Shown piece after piece: positions 27,561 through 36,505 of a stretch of 64,000 nt of DNA; within the stretch, counting starts at the first letter, position 1, and every line of letters starts with the position of its first letter. Source of the DNA: Amycolatopsis sp. DSM 110486 (GTDB taxonomy: Bacteria; Actinomycetota; Actinomycetes; Mycobacteriales; Pseudonocardiaceae); assembly GCF_019468465.1 (NCBI RefSeq), contig NZ_CP080519.1:248001-312000 (forward strand). Direction: 5' to 3'. Under the pieces are notes generated by a model. That model ran no database searches. It worked only from the letters and a program-made list of their open reading frames with translations, and was not told where the DNA came from. Both the position numbers and the translations under genes were made by a program.

Positions 27561-28628
27561 ATGCTGTTCGAGTCGCTCGAAGGCGTCATCGGCGTCGACA
27601 CCCACCGCGACACGCTTGCTGCTGCCGCAGTCACCGCGGTCGGCGCAACGCTGGAACATGCCGATGCCCCGGCGAGCGCCGAGGGCTATCAGCAACTGCT
27701 GGACTTCGCTCGAACGCAGGTGCCGGGCCGGCGGTGCTGGGCCATCGAAGGAACCAGCAGCTACGGCGCCGGGCTCACCGCATACCTCAGCGAACAGGGC
27801 GAACGGGTCCTCGAAGTCTGCCGCCCCAAGCGTCCACCGCGGCGCGGTGCCCGCAAGAGCGACGCCCTCGACGCCGTTCGAGCCGCCCGGGAAATCCTCA
27901 GCAGCGACCGCCTGACCGAACCGCGCAGCCGCGGGCAGCGCGAAGCCCTGCGCGTCCTGCTGAGCACACGGGCCGGCGCGGTCTCCGCCCGCACCGCCGC
28001 GATCAACCACCTCAAAGCGTTGATCGTCTCCGCTCCCGAGAACCTCCGCGCAGAACTGCGAGGGCAGACCAGCGACACCCAGATCACCTACTGCGCGAAA
28101 CTGCGTGACCGTCCTACCCAGAACCTCGAGCACCGCACCACCATCCGGGCGATGCGCTCCACCGCCCACCGCATCCAAGCACTCAAAGCCGAAGCGAACG
28201 AGCTCGAACGCGACATCGCACGCCTGGTCGACGAAATTCACCCAGAGCTGGCACAGCTGCCCGGCGTCGGCTCCCTGAGCGCAGCACAAATCCTGATCAG
28301 CTGGTCCCACCACGGCAGGCTTCGCTCCGAAGCCGCGTTCGCCAGCCTCGCCGGCGCCGCACCGATCCCCGCTTCCTCAGGTCTGACCAACCGTCACCGC
28401 CTCAACCGAGGCGGCGATCGTCAACTCAACCGGGCCCTCCACACCATCGTGCTGACCCGCAGCCGGATCGACCCCGCGACCCGCGCCTACATCACCCGCC
28501 GACTGGCCGAAGGCAAAACCCTCCGAGAAATCAAACGCTGCCTCAAACGGATCATCGCACGCCAACTCTTCCGCACCCTCCAGCAACACCACACACCAAC
28601 CACGCCGGCAACCCTTGACGCCACATAG
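27561..28628 (+). mobile_element. IS110-family transposase, apparently intact
   Basis: 355 residues. The N-terminal DEDD catalytic domain is complete: aspartate in GVIGVDTHRDT, glutamate in CWAIEGTSSYG, and the paired aspartates in KSDALDAVRAA. The C-terminal Transposase_20 domain has LAQLPGVGSLSAAQIL, and the conserved serine region PIPASSGLTNRHRLNRGGDRQLNRALH follows. Elements of this family lack clear terminal inverted repeats and use a bridge RNA from a non-coding end; the 260 bases before the gene (about 27300-27560) would be the place for it. Element ends are not defined. Confidence 0.9.
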
Positions 28629-28735
28629 CAGCGTCATAGGGCATCGAACTTCCCGTCATCTATCGCTGAGAGGTCGTCCACGTCGTGAACACCCGGAACG
28701 AGGCTGTGTCCGACTCGCCCTAGCGGAACGCCCTG

Positions 28736-30151
28736 TCAGGCGGCCGGGATGTTGTGGTTCAGCCGGAACACGTTGGCCGGGTCGTGGGCTTTTTTGATCT
28801 CGACCAGGCGGGCGTAGCGTTCAGGACCGAACGCCTTTTCCATTTCGGCCGGACTGGTGGCCTCGTCTGGCGAAAGAAAGTTGGCCATCCGGCGCTCCGC
28901 TGACCAGGGAGCCAGCGCGTCGATCACCGCGGCCAGGCTGCCGCGCATCAGTTCGGCCTGATCAGGCCCGCCGACGCCGAAGCCGAACACGACGAACGGC
29001 ACACCCCGCGTGGAGACACTGTTGGCGACGGCCGGCTCCCGATCGAAGGCACCCCCCAGGTACCGGATTTCGACATTGACCAGCTGCGAACCAGACTCAG
29101 GACCGAGGACCCCCACGAAGGCCTCGACAGCCTCGGCGGAGAACTCCCGCAGTGAGGTCGTCCTGTCCCAGTACGGCATCGGGTCTTCGGGGTCGTTGTG
29201 AATCCGCCGCGAAGCCGTGTAGGGCAGCTCTGACATCGCGTCGAGGACCGCCGGTGCGACAGCGCGCATCGGGGCGAGCAGACGCTCGGCGTCCTGTTCG
29301 GACCCGAGGTGCGCGTAACGGAGGTGGACCACGTTCGCTCCCCTCAGCGGCCCCGGCAGCTCGGGAAGCAGGGGCAATCGCTGCGCGGCGATCGACGAGG
29401 TCGCCTCTACTGGCAAGCCGGTGACCCACACGCGCCACGCGTGCAGGATTTCGGCCAGGTGCGCACCCGCGAAATACAGGGAGCCCCCGTAGAAACGGGT
29501 CACGGGGAACAGCTCGAACTCCAGCGCCGTGACCACCCCGAAATTACCCTTGCAACCACGCAGTGCCCAGAACAGGTCGGGTTCGCTCTCGGCAGTCACC
29601 GTGCGCAGCTGCCCGTCAGCCGTCACTACGTCGAGCGAATGCACGTGGTCGGCCGCGTAGCCCAGGCTCCGGCCGAGGACTGGGCTTTGCCCTCCGCCCA
29701 GCGTGTACCCGGTCACGCCCACGTCCGGCGCCGAACCGCTCAGCGGAGCCAGACCGTGCCGCGCCGCCTCGTCGATGACCTCCTGCCAAATCACACCGGC
29801 TGCCACGCGAGCCCTTCGGCGCGCTACGTCGATCGAGATGCCTTTCATCTGTCGCGTCGTGACGAGCACAGAGCCACGCGCAGAGGAAACCATCTGATGG
29901 CCCGAGTTCTTCACCGCAACAGGCAACCCACGGGCCCCGGCGAACCTCACCGCGGCCGTGACATCCGCCGCGCGGGCCGCGCTGACCACAACCTCGGGCT
30001 CCAGGGTGGCCAACAAGTTGTACTGCCGACATTCGTCCGCATAGCGCGGCTGCCCCGGGACGAGTACCTCACCGATGACTTCTCGGCGAAGGACGGCCAG
30101 CTCCTCAGCTCGCGCGGACGAAAGGGCAGAATTCCCAAGAGTTTCGCGCAT
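28736..30151 (-). CDS. FAD-linked oxidase, berberine-bridge-enzyme type
   Basis: 471 residues. FAD_binding_4 domain: PEVVVSAARAADV, the flavin-linking histidine in VKNSGHQMV, GSAPDVGVTGYTLGGGQSPVLGR, GCKGNFGVVTALEF; then a substrate domain and a C-terminal BBE domain ending FGPERYARLVEIKKAHDPAN. In doubly linked members a cysteine precedes the VGVTG-like motif; here that position is alanine (SAPDVG), so only the histidine link is expected. Such enzymes oxidise alcohols, sugars or alkaloids with O2. No signal peptide. ATG behind GGAAG. A collapsed paralogue lies at 4878-5065. Confidence 0.9.
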   Translation of the reverse strand: MRETLGNSALSSARAEELAVLRREVIGEVLVPGQPRYADECRQYNLLATLEPEVVVSAARAADVTAAVRFAGARGLPVAVKNSGHQMVSSARGSVLVTTRQMKGISIDVARRRARVAAGVIWQEVIDEAARHGLAPLSGSAPDVGVTGYTLGGGQSPVLGRSLGYAADHVHSLDVVTADGQLRTVTAESEPDLFWALRGCKGNFGVVTALEFELFPVTRFYGGSLYFAGAHLAEILHAWRVWVTGLPVEATSSIAAQRLPLLPELPGPLRGANVVHLRYAHLGSEQDAERLLAPMRAVAPAVLDAMSELPYTASRRIHNDPEDPMPYWDRTTSLREFSAEAVEAFVGVLGPESGSQLVNVEIRYLGGAFDREPAVANSVSTRGVPFVVFGFGVGGPDQAELMRGSLAAVIDALAPWSAERRMANFLSPDEATSPAEMEKAFGPERYARLVEIKKAHDPANVFRLNHNIPAA

Positions 30152-30441
30152 AGTTCTTCCGCTTCGTCGGATATCAGGGCGAACTGAATATTAGGGGATT
30201 CATTGCGAAATTTCACTGCACATAAGGGAAGGAATCGAACGTCGATCGGGCATGACATTCCTCGACATTAACGCCGCTTGGGCCAGTCTGGCGCGCCGGT
30301 AGTGACGACCAAAAGCTGCGCCGACTGGGGCCGAGCCACCTTCGTGCCTGTACCCGCGGCAGTGGCACGGAACCGATCAGGCACTGATTGAAGATCCGCC
30401 AGGAACGCGGTATCGAACCAACAATTCTTCACCGCGCATGA

Positions 30442-31101
30442 TTACCTGCCACGCCGCACCGGCGAGGTCGACCGCCGGTTCATGGTTGTGCGAGCAGCGA
30501 TCGTTGGCCACAGCACAGCCACTACGTCTGCAGGGATGTCTATGTACCGCTCGCCGCCGTAGTAGTTCGCGAAGTAGGCTCCAAAGCACAACGTCGAGAT
30601 GGTGTGGACGTCGATACCGGCCCGGACCGCACGACGCTCCTGCAGCTGTGTCAACGCCCTCTCGATGAATCCCACGCGGGGCCGGACCGCGTGCTCGCGC
30701 AAGATCTCCATCAGCTCCGGCGTGCGGATGGCCTCGGCGGCGAAGTTTCCCATCAGCACCATGGCGTCGGGGCTGTAGCGAGCGGGGTCGACATGGCGGA
30801 CGGCTTCTACGAGCGCGTCGCGTGGCTCCAGGTCGTTCAGATCAACGGTGTACAAGTCACCTTGCTTGCGGAAACCGTAGTCGAGGGCGTCCACCACCAG
30901 GTCAAACTTGTTTCCCCACCGTCGACGCAGCGTGGAGCGGCCGACCTTGGCATCGTCCACGATGTCTTTGATGGTCATCTTGGAGAAGCCGTCCATGACC
31001 AGCCGCCTGCGGGTGGCGAGGATGATTGCCTCGTCCAAGGCCGTGTCACGAGGGCGGCCGCCAGCGCCACTATGTTCTAGTTCGCCCGCGGAGTTCGTCA
31101 T
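30442..31101 (-). CDS. TetR family transcriptional regulator
   Basis: 219 residues. The helix-turn-helix at about residues 20-65 reads DEAIILATRRRLVMDGFSKMTIKDIVDDAKVGRSTLRRRWGNKFDL in parts; the WGNK replaces the usual YxxK. The C-terminal domain contains LREHAVRPRVGFIERAL as in the TetR_C group often found beside MFS exporters. No exporter gene remains next to it except the MFS remnant at 32.7 kb. One copy of the three-copy repeat lies about 200 bases upstream of its start and could be its operator. Confidence 0.85.
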   Translation of the reverse strand: MTNSAGELEHSGAGGRPRDTALDEAIILATRRRLVMDGFSKMTIKDIVDDAKVGRSTLRRRWGNKFDLVVDALDYGFRKQGDLYTVDLNDLEPRDALVEAVRHVDPARYSPDAMVLMGNFAAEAIRTPELMEILREHAVRPRVGFIERALTQLQERRAVRAGIDVHTISTLCFGAYFANYYGGERYIDIPADVVAVLWPTIAARTTMNRRSTSPVRRGR

Positions 31102-31293
31102 ACGATTGCGCGCTCCAGCTTGCTCGCGTGTGGTCGACCGTTAAGACATTCGGCGGGTTCGTGTGGGACGTACGCTCCCGGGCCTCACCACACAGCCGCC
31201 TTCGTCGGTCTCGACCTGGCCGCACCCCAGAGTGGTGCGCGGGTCGCGGCCGATCACGAGATGAAGCCAGTTACGCCCCCTCCTCCATGCTCA

Positions 31294-31336
31294 CCTTCTT
31301 GTCGGCGTCAGTCGACGATCGGTTCTTACCGCCGGC
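31294..31336 (-). repeat. Three-copy upstream repeat, copy 2
   Basis: Matches copy 1 (16922-16969) over about 43 bases with a handful of changes; the inverted repeat is weakened (AGTCGA-CGA-TCGGTT). It lies upstream of the leftward TetR gene starting at 31101. Confidence 0.5.
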
Positions 31337-31764
31337 TGAGGCCAACGCACCGGTTTGATCCAGAAGTAGATCCTCATCCGCACTCGACCAGGCCATACAC
31401 CCGACCGGGAACCAGTCGACGCACACCAGCGACGGAGTATGCGGGCCGAGAAAAACTCAAGGGCTTGCGGGCCGACGGCAATGTTCGTACCGGCGTGCGG
31501 GTGGCCGGCGAGGTGTGGGCCTGCGGCGTTGACGAGCAGGGACGGTCAGCATGCCCGTCAGCGAACTGCTTGCGGCCCTCGAGCCCAAGCAACACCGACT
31601 GGATCGCGGGGAGCGAGCGGCCAGGCGCGAACAGTTGCGTTGCGTGGATGGCCGCCAGTTTTTTGGGTCGTTGACCACTCGCGCGGCGATCGGTTCCTGG
31701 AAGCCGGCATCGGTGCTTGACGTCCCCTGCTCGATCCTGCCCGTGAGCCGGCCGAGGAACGCGG
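31337..31764. other. Intergenic stretch without a recognised gene
   Basis: 430 bases between the two TetR genes. A plus-strand frame at about 31560 (MPVSELLAALEPKQHRLDRGE...) looks partly protein-like but has no recognisable family and no upstream continuity. Probably decayed sequence. Confidence 0.35.
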
Positions 31765-32334
31765 CTATTCGCTGCGCTCCAGCAACGTCCGCACCGCCGG
31801 CCCCGTCAACCGAGCCACGTCCTCCACCGAAGCGCTCGCCAGCGGATCCTTCCGCGTCACCGCGCGGACCAGGCCGATGCCCAGCAGCCACGCCAACGCG
31901 AGGTCGGCGCGGAGGGCGGCATCGGGTTCGTCGGTGAGGGAGGCCAGAGCGCGGGCGTATTCCTCGCCGAGCTGGTCGCGCAGGGCGGCGCCCGCGCCGT
32001 CGGTGCCGGTGGAGCGCAGGTAGGTCTCCAGGGAGCGGTCACGGCGTTCGGAGTCGTCCTTGAGGAGGCTGCGCAGCGTTTCGGCGAAGAGGTGCTCGGG
32101 TGGGGTCGCGTCGAGCTGGGCGAAGCCGCCGCGGGTCATCGCGGCTTCGAAGAGGGCTTCTTTGCTGCCGAAGTAGCGGAATAGCAGCGCTTGGTTCGCG
32201 CCGGCGCGGCTGGCGATGTCACGCACGGTGGCGCGGTCGAAACCGCGCGCCGCGAACAGTTCTCGGGCGGCCTCGAGCAGCGCCGCTTTCGTGGCCGCGG
32301 CGTCCCGTTTCCGGGCGTGCGATTCTGCGGTCAT
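31765..32334 (-). CDS. TetR/AcrR family transcriptional regulator
   Basis: 189 residues. The helix-turn-helix, AARELFAARGFDRATVRDIASRAGANQALLFRYFGSKEALF in parts, is canonical. The ligand domain carries GEEYARALASL and ALAWLLGIGLVRAV like TetR_C_17-type regulators. The ATG at 32334 (GGGAG six bases upstream) overlaps the stop of a truncated quinone-oxidoreductase frame by 4 bases (ATGA). The former partner gene is thus broken. One repeat copy lies about 290 bases upstream. Confidence 0.87.
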   Translation of the reverse strand: MTAESHARKRDAAATKAALLEAARELFAARGFDRATVRDIASRAGANQALLFRYFGSKEALFEAAMTRGGFAQLDATPPEHLFAETLRSLLKDDSERRDRSLETYLRSTGTDGAGAALRDQLGEEYARALASLTDEPDAALRADLALAWLLGIGLVRAVTRKDPLASASVEDVARLTGPAVRTLLERSE

Positions 32335-32450
32335 GGCGACTCCCGTTCGGCAGTGGCGATCACCCGGGCTCCACGCATGGCGGCGAGCTGCACACCCAAC
32401 CACCCGGTCGTCCCGCCGGCGCCGTGAACGAGCAGCGTCTCGTTCTCCGC
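32331..32450 (-). pseudogene. Fragment of a zinc/quinone-type NADPH oxidoreductase
   Basis: Minus-strand text ENETLLVHGAGGTTGWLG then VQLAAMRGARVIATA is the NADPH-binding beta-alpha-beta unit (GAGGVG motif) of quinone oxidoreductases. It stops at once after VIATAERESP, and nothing upstream fits the catalytic domain. About 38 of some 310 residues remain. Confidence 0.65.
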
Positions 32451-32616
32451 ACCTTTATTCAGAGAGCACCTGCTCCGCAGTCAGAGCAGGCACAGGGAAC
32501 GCCGCCGCCGTCTCCCATGCCACCAATTGACAGATTGGAAGCCAACGACGAAACGCAAGTAGAGATAGTTTTCAAGGCAGACCTGTTCGATTCCGTCATA
32601 CACCTCTCTCGTCTAC

Positions 32617-32665
32617 GCTGGTCGTCTTGTCGGCGTCAGCCGACGGTCGGCTCTTACCGCCTGCC
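32617..32665 (-). repeat. Three-copy upstream repeat, copy 3
   Basis: Nearly the same as copy 1, with the perfect inverted repeat AGCCGA-CGG-TCGGCT. Like copy 1 it sits just 3' of an MFS exporter sequence (here a pseudogene), and similarity to the 16.9-kb locus extends through the start of the short leader frame. So copies 1 and 3 descend from one locus. Confidence 0.5.
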
Positions 32666-33135
32666 GTCTCCTGGCCTCCTCATCCCCCGCGCGAGTGTCA
32701 GGAACCGCGCTGCCACGGCGGCGAGTACGGCGGCAAGCACGATGAAGCCCGCCGTGAGGAACACCGTCTGCACGGTCACTGACGACACGAGGATCGCGCC
32801 GACGCCGGACCCTGCCGCCAGAGCTACTGGAGTTCGTGACATTCACCGCCGACGCGGCTTCCGCGGTTTCTGGGGCGCGCCGAGTACTTCCAGGTGGTGA
32901 ACTGCCCGATGAACACCAGCGCGCCCGCCACCATCCCGGACCGGGCGGCCCGCTGCGTCACGGCGCCCAGCAGATCAAGCAGGTGCGAGCGGCCGTCCGG
33001 TGGAATGCCCGGGCGGATGACCGTCTGCGCAACCACGACAAGCAGGGTCGCCGCGGCGGAGAACGTGAGCCGCCGGCCGAGGAGGTTGCCGAGGAACTGG
33101 CTCGCCGGGAGCCCCACCACCGTCCCACCCGACGG
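32654..33135 (-). pseudogene. MFS exporter remnant (middle and C-terminal parts)
   Basis: Minus-strand pieces match the intact MFS protein at 17019-18314: SGGTVVGLPASQFLGNLLGRR to GALVFIGQFTTW (intact residues about 170-275), then after a deletion of about 100 residues APETAEAASAVNVTN, a frame change near 32830, and AAGSGVGAILVSSVTVQTVF to the stop. The N-terminal 170 residues are missing; the remnant at 23936-24105 covers just the beginning of such a gene. Confidence 0.8.
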
Positions 33136-33230
33136 TAGGCCACGGGCTCGCCCCGAAGCAGTCGGTGCTCGCAGGGTTTGCGCCACTTCGCGAGCTGGTA
33201 CTGGTCGGCTCGGTCGGCACATCCGCTGTG

Positions 33231-34145
33231 TCAGATCCGATTCAGGTGGTCCCGAATTTTGGCGGCGACGAGTTCGGGACGCTCCTCGGGGAGGTGGTGT
33301 CCTGCGTCATCGACCACTTCGACGCGCAGGTCTGCGGCGTGCGGTGTGACAGCACCCAGCATTGCCGGAGGCGTGAACGGGTCGGCGCCGCCGGCGAGCA
33401 AGAGCGTGGGTGGCCGAAGCTTGCGGGTCTCCGCATGCCGCAGCATCGGGATGAACTCTTTGTATGCGAACTGGTACATGAGCTGTTCACCGGCGCGCGC
33501 GATGTCGGGTCGGCGGAGCACGTCCACGTACGCGGCGACGACGTCGGCCGGCATCGACGCCCGGTCGACGACACCGCGACGCAGCCAGGCACGTGTGAAG
33601 GAAGGGATGTGCGCCAGGACGAAGCGGCCGACCAAAGGTGTCTCGACGAACGGTGTCCACAGATAGCGCCAGGCGTTGCGGACCATTCGTCGGACATCGA
33701 GGTAGGGGTGGAGTTCGTTCAGGGCGACCACGTGGCTGACGCGGTCCGGATCGTCCAGCGCGAGCTGGAAGGCCAGGGCTGCACCACGGTCGTGCCCGAC
33801 GAGCGCGATCCGGCCCAGCCCCAAAGCGTCGAGCAGTGCCCGCAGATCGTCGACGAGCTCGGCGGTGCGGTACCCACTCCTCGGCGCGTCCGACCAGCCG
33901 GCCCCGCGCAGGTCGACCGCGATGAGCCGGTGCGAGTCACTCAGGAGGGGCATGACGTGCCGCCACATGTACCAGTGCTTCGCCCAGCCGTGCAGCAGGA
34001 GGACAGGGGATCCGGCACCTGTCTCGGCGACGTGCATGCGCAGCCGCCCCGTGGCGATGTACCGGTGGCGGACACCCGGGACCTGCAGCGCTTCGGGGAC
34101 ACCTCGTGCCGTCGTGTCAGGCGCTTCGCGCCTTTGTGCGCTCAT
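33231..34145 (-). CDS. Alpha/beta hydrolase, epoxide hydrolase/dehalogenase-like
   Basis: 304 residues. Fold signatures: LLLHGWAKHWYMW (oxyanion HGW), AVDLRGAGWSD, the nucleophile elbow VGHDRGAALAF with aspartate, and the histidine in DDAGHHLPEERPE. Aspartate nucleophile again indicates an epoxide hydrolase or dehalogenase type. No signal peptide, so cytoplasmic, unlike the related gene at 19984. The ATG at 34145 follows AGGGGA. The second acid residue cannot be assigned with certainty. Confidence 0.85.
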   Translation of the reverse strand: MSAQRREAPDTTARGVPEALQVPGVRHRYIATGRLRMHVAETGAGSPVLLLHGWAKHWYMWRHVMPLLSDSHRLIAVDLRGAGWSDAPRSGYRTAELVDDLRALLDALGLGRIALVGHDRGAALAFQLALDDPDRVSHVVALNELHPYLDVRRMVRNAWRYLWTPFVETPLVGRFVLAHIPSFTRAWLRRGVVDRASMPADVVAAYVDVLRRPDIARAGEQLMYQFAYKEFIPMLRHAETRKLRPPTLLLAGGADPFTPPAMLGAVTPHAADLRVEVVDDAGHHLPEERPELVAAKIRDHLNRI

Positions 34146-34660
34146 TCGTGTCCCCTGCCGGCCGGGTCGGCGACCGTGAGCGGATCGCCGCTGTCGCAGA
34201 CGAACGCGACCGATCCCAGAGCCGTCCGCCCCTGTCCGCCACCGCACACAGCAGCGGACGAAGGACGGATGACAGGCGCCGTTGTGATCATGCCCCCGAC
34301 TCTAGGAGGGAAACAGCCCAAATGTGGGGCCACTTGCGCCCACTTCTTGGGGACCAATTACCTGACTCCGGTCACCCCAGCCACACTGGCCGGTGGGCGT
34401 GTCCAAGCCCGACTCGACACGTGCAGCCGGGTTTCGAGCAGATCGTCCGTGCCGGGGTAGAACTCGTCCATCGAAGAGTACTTCGACATCGCCCTGAGAC
34501 CCACATCATCGTCACCGCGAACACCGCGGAAAGGAGTGCCTGCTCTGCGTCGAGACGGGCGCCGTGACCACGATGTTGCGAGAAGGCCGGTAAGGACGAG
34601 GCGTTCCGCTGCCGCTGTTACCCAGCATCCGAAGATCTGTGACGACGAAGGGATGGAACG
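34146..34660. other. Intergenic stretch without a recognised gene
   Basis: 500 bases between divergent genes. Plus-strand frames end in EQIVRAGVELVHRRVLRHRPETHIIVTANTA in parts, which I do not recognise. It must hold the promoters of the hydrolase and of the Ddn-type gene. Confidence 0.35.
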
Positions 34661-35128
34661 GTGCCTCTCGAGGGCGAGTACGAGCCGAGCCCGGTGAAGT
34701 ATGTGCGTGATCAGGTGGAGTTGTATGAGAGTTCAGGCGGGACGGAGGGGACCATCTCGCCCGACGCCGGGTTGCCGGTCATCATCCTGACGACACGGGG
34801 CGCGAAAAGTGGGAAAATCCGCAAGACGCCACTGATGCGGGTGGCGCACGAGGGGACGTACGTGGCGGTTGCCTCGCAGGGTGGCGCGCCGAAGCATCCG
34901 GTGTGGTATTTCAATGTCGAGGCCGACCCACACGTTGAACTGCAGGACGGCCCGGTCCGGCGGGACATGCGGGCGCGTGAGGTCACCGGAGCGGAGAAGG
35001 CCGAGTGGTGGGAGCGCGCGGTCGCCGTGTACCCGTCGTACGCGGAGTATCAGAGCAAGACCGACCGGGAGATCCCCGTGTTCGTGCTGGAGCCGGTTGA
35101 GGGCAGCAAACCAGTCTCCGCACGGTGA
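34661..35128 (+). CDS. Deazaflavin (F420)-dependent nitroreductase family protein, Ddn-like
   Basis: 155 residues. The Ddn/Rv3547 family pattern is clear: [44 protein letters not shown] and an acidic C-terminal part. These proteins bind F420H2 and reduce quinones, nitro compounds or related substrates. The GTG at 34661 follows GAAGGGAT. No F420 biosynthesis gene is in the window. Monocistronic by spacing; the DUF5996 remnant follows. Confidence 0.9.
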   Translation: MPLEGEYEPSPVKYVRDQVELYESSGGTEGTISPDAGLPVIILTTRGAKSGKIRKTPLMRVAHEGTYVAVASQGGAPKHPVWYFNVEADPHVELQDGPVRRDMRAREVTGAEKAEWWERAVAVYPSYAEYQSKTDREIPVFVLEPVEGSKPVSAR

Positions 35129-35171
35129 TTTCCGGAACAGTCGTCGTGACGGAGCCTTCCAGAGAAGTCCT

Positions 35172-35280
35172 CGCTTAGTTTTACGGCCGTCGACCCCGAC
35201 CCGGCGCTGCGCGAGTTCCTGCAGAGCACTTATGAGGCCGCGGCGGAACTTGGCCACTGGAACCACCAGCGTCTCAACCA
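35172..35280 (+). pseudogene. C-terminal remnant of a DUF5996 protein
   Basis: The text SFTAVDPDPALREFLQSTYEAAAELGHW (given in part) is the usual C terminus of DUF5996 proteins (…ADPDAALLEFLQSTYEAAADLGGWDR). Nothing upstream fits the rest of that protein. Confidence 0.55.
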
Positions 35281-35379
35281 TGACAAAGCACAAACCAGGC
35301 CGGATTGGGCAGCGCGCCAGGTTCGCGAATCCACCCAGCCCACGATCCACGAACTCCACGAACTGGTCGATCTCGAACT

Positions 35380-35440
35380 TTGCCGAGGTCGCGCATCCGC
35401 GGCGACAAGGCCTACTCCTCACGCGCGATCCGCGGTGCAC
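35380..35440 (+). mobile_element. Small scar of an IS5-type transposase
   Basis: The words RIRGDKAYSSRAIR match the conserved (A/G)DKAYSSRANR block of IS5-group DDE transposases, where the aspartate is catalytic. Only about 20 codons remain. Confidence 0.45.
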
Positions 35441-35583
35441 GGCCGCAGCCGCTCGGAGGGTTCACCGTTTGTGGTGCTGCCCCGACCCTGTCCGGTCGCG
35501 AGCCCGACGGGCATCACCCCGCGGGGTTGACGTCGGCCGAGGGCCGGACCGCGCGCAGGAATCCCCGGAGCAGGCGTGACCGC

Positions 35584-36483
35584 TCAGAAGACGGTGCGCC
35601 AGTCGTCGCGGATGCTGATGACGGTCCAGCCGTCCCGGTCGGCCTGTTCGAGGGCCTGTTCGGCGCCGGTGGTGTACGCGAACTCGCGGTCGGGGTCGTC
35701 GTGGATAACCAGGAGGCGCAGGGTCGGTTTGTCGGGGTGGTGGGTGAAGCGGAGCATCGGGATGTCGCCGTTGGCGTTGCCCGCCGCCAGCAACGGTCGG
35801 CGTCCGGTGCGGCTCCAGATGCGGATGGGCTTCTCCGGGCCGTCGTCGAGGTAGTCCAGGACGGGTTGGTGGCGGATGTTGCCGCCGTGCTCGTCGTCCT
35901 CGTAGGACAGTGTCGCGGTGCTGCCGATGACCTGCTCGCGCGGCACGCCGTAGACCGCGTGGCTGATGGGCCGCATGAAGTCGCGGCCGCCGCCGGAGGC
36001 GATGTAGGTGCTGAAGCCGTTGTCCCGCAGGTGTGCCAGGAGCTCGACCATCGGCGCGTAGGCGCACCGCGCATACGACCTGCCCAACGTGGGGTGCTGG
36101 GTGTTGGTCAGGAACTCGTTCGCCTGGACTTCGAAGTCCTCGACGCCAATGTCGGCGTACGCCTCGAGCACTCCGGCGGCCAGAGCGGGGAGCTGAGTGT
36201 CGTCACCGGCGTAGTGTGCGGCGACCACTGCGCCGAACCAAGCCAAGTCGTTCTCGTATGCGGCTTTCCAGGGCTGGCGCAAGCGCAGCTCCGGTGTCTC
36301 CTTGGCCATGGTCACGAGGCGGCGGAGGATGAAGTCGAGTTGGATCGGGATCGGTTTCTCACACCACAGCGTGCCATCGTTGTCGAATGTCGCCACCCGT
36401 TCGTCGGCCGGCACCTCTGCTGCGTGCTCGACGAACTTGGTGATCGCCTTCTTCGCGGCGCCGTCGCGCCAGGTGGTCAGCAC
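35584..36483 (-). CDS. HAD-superfamily phosphatase (phosphoserine phosphatase-like)
   Basis: 299 residues. HAD motif I is VATFDNDGTLW (nucleophile Asp and acid Asp), motif II STYIASGGG, motif III/IV AAGNANGDIPML. The cap domain lies between residues 50 and 150. It hydrolyses a phosphate monoester, substrate unknown. GTG start behind AAGGAGG. It lies 22 bases after the formylglycine-generating enzyme gene, so the two are an operon divergent from the sulfatase. Why a phosphatase accompanies a sulfatase system is not clear. Confidence 0.87.
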   Translation of the reverse strand: MLTTWRDGAAKKAITKFVEHAAEVPADERVATFDNDGTLWCEKPIPIQLDFILRRLVTMAKETPELRLRQPWKAAYENDLAWFGAVVAAHYAGDDTQLPALAAGVLEAYADIGVEDFEVQANEFLTNTQHPTLGRSYARCAYAPMVELLAHLRDNGFSTYIASGGGRDFMRPISHAVYGVPREQVIGSTATLSYEDDEHGGNIRHQPVLDYLDDGPEKPIRIWSRTGRRPLLAAGNANGDIPMLRFTHHPDKPTLRLLVIHDDPDREFAYTTGAEQALEQADRDGWTVISIRDDWRTVF

Positions 36484-36505
36484 GAGACAACCCTCCTTCC
36501 GATGG

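Noticed and set aside
27300..28660. Exact ends of the IS110 element
   Set aside because: The family lacks clear inverted repeats and no target duplication could be seen, so only the transposase gene is annotated.
31560..31720. Plus-strand frame MPVSELLAALEPKQHRLDRGE
   Set aside because: Looks protein-like for 50 residues but has no known family and is surrounded by decayed sequence.
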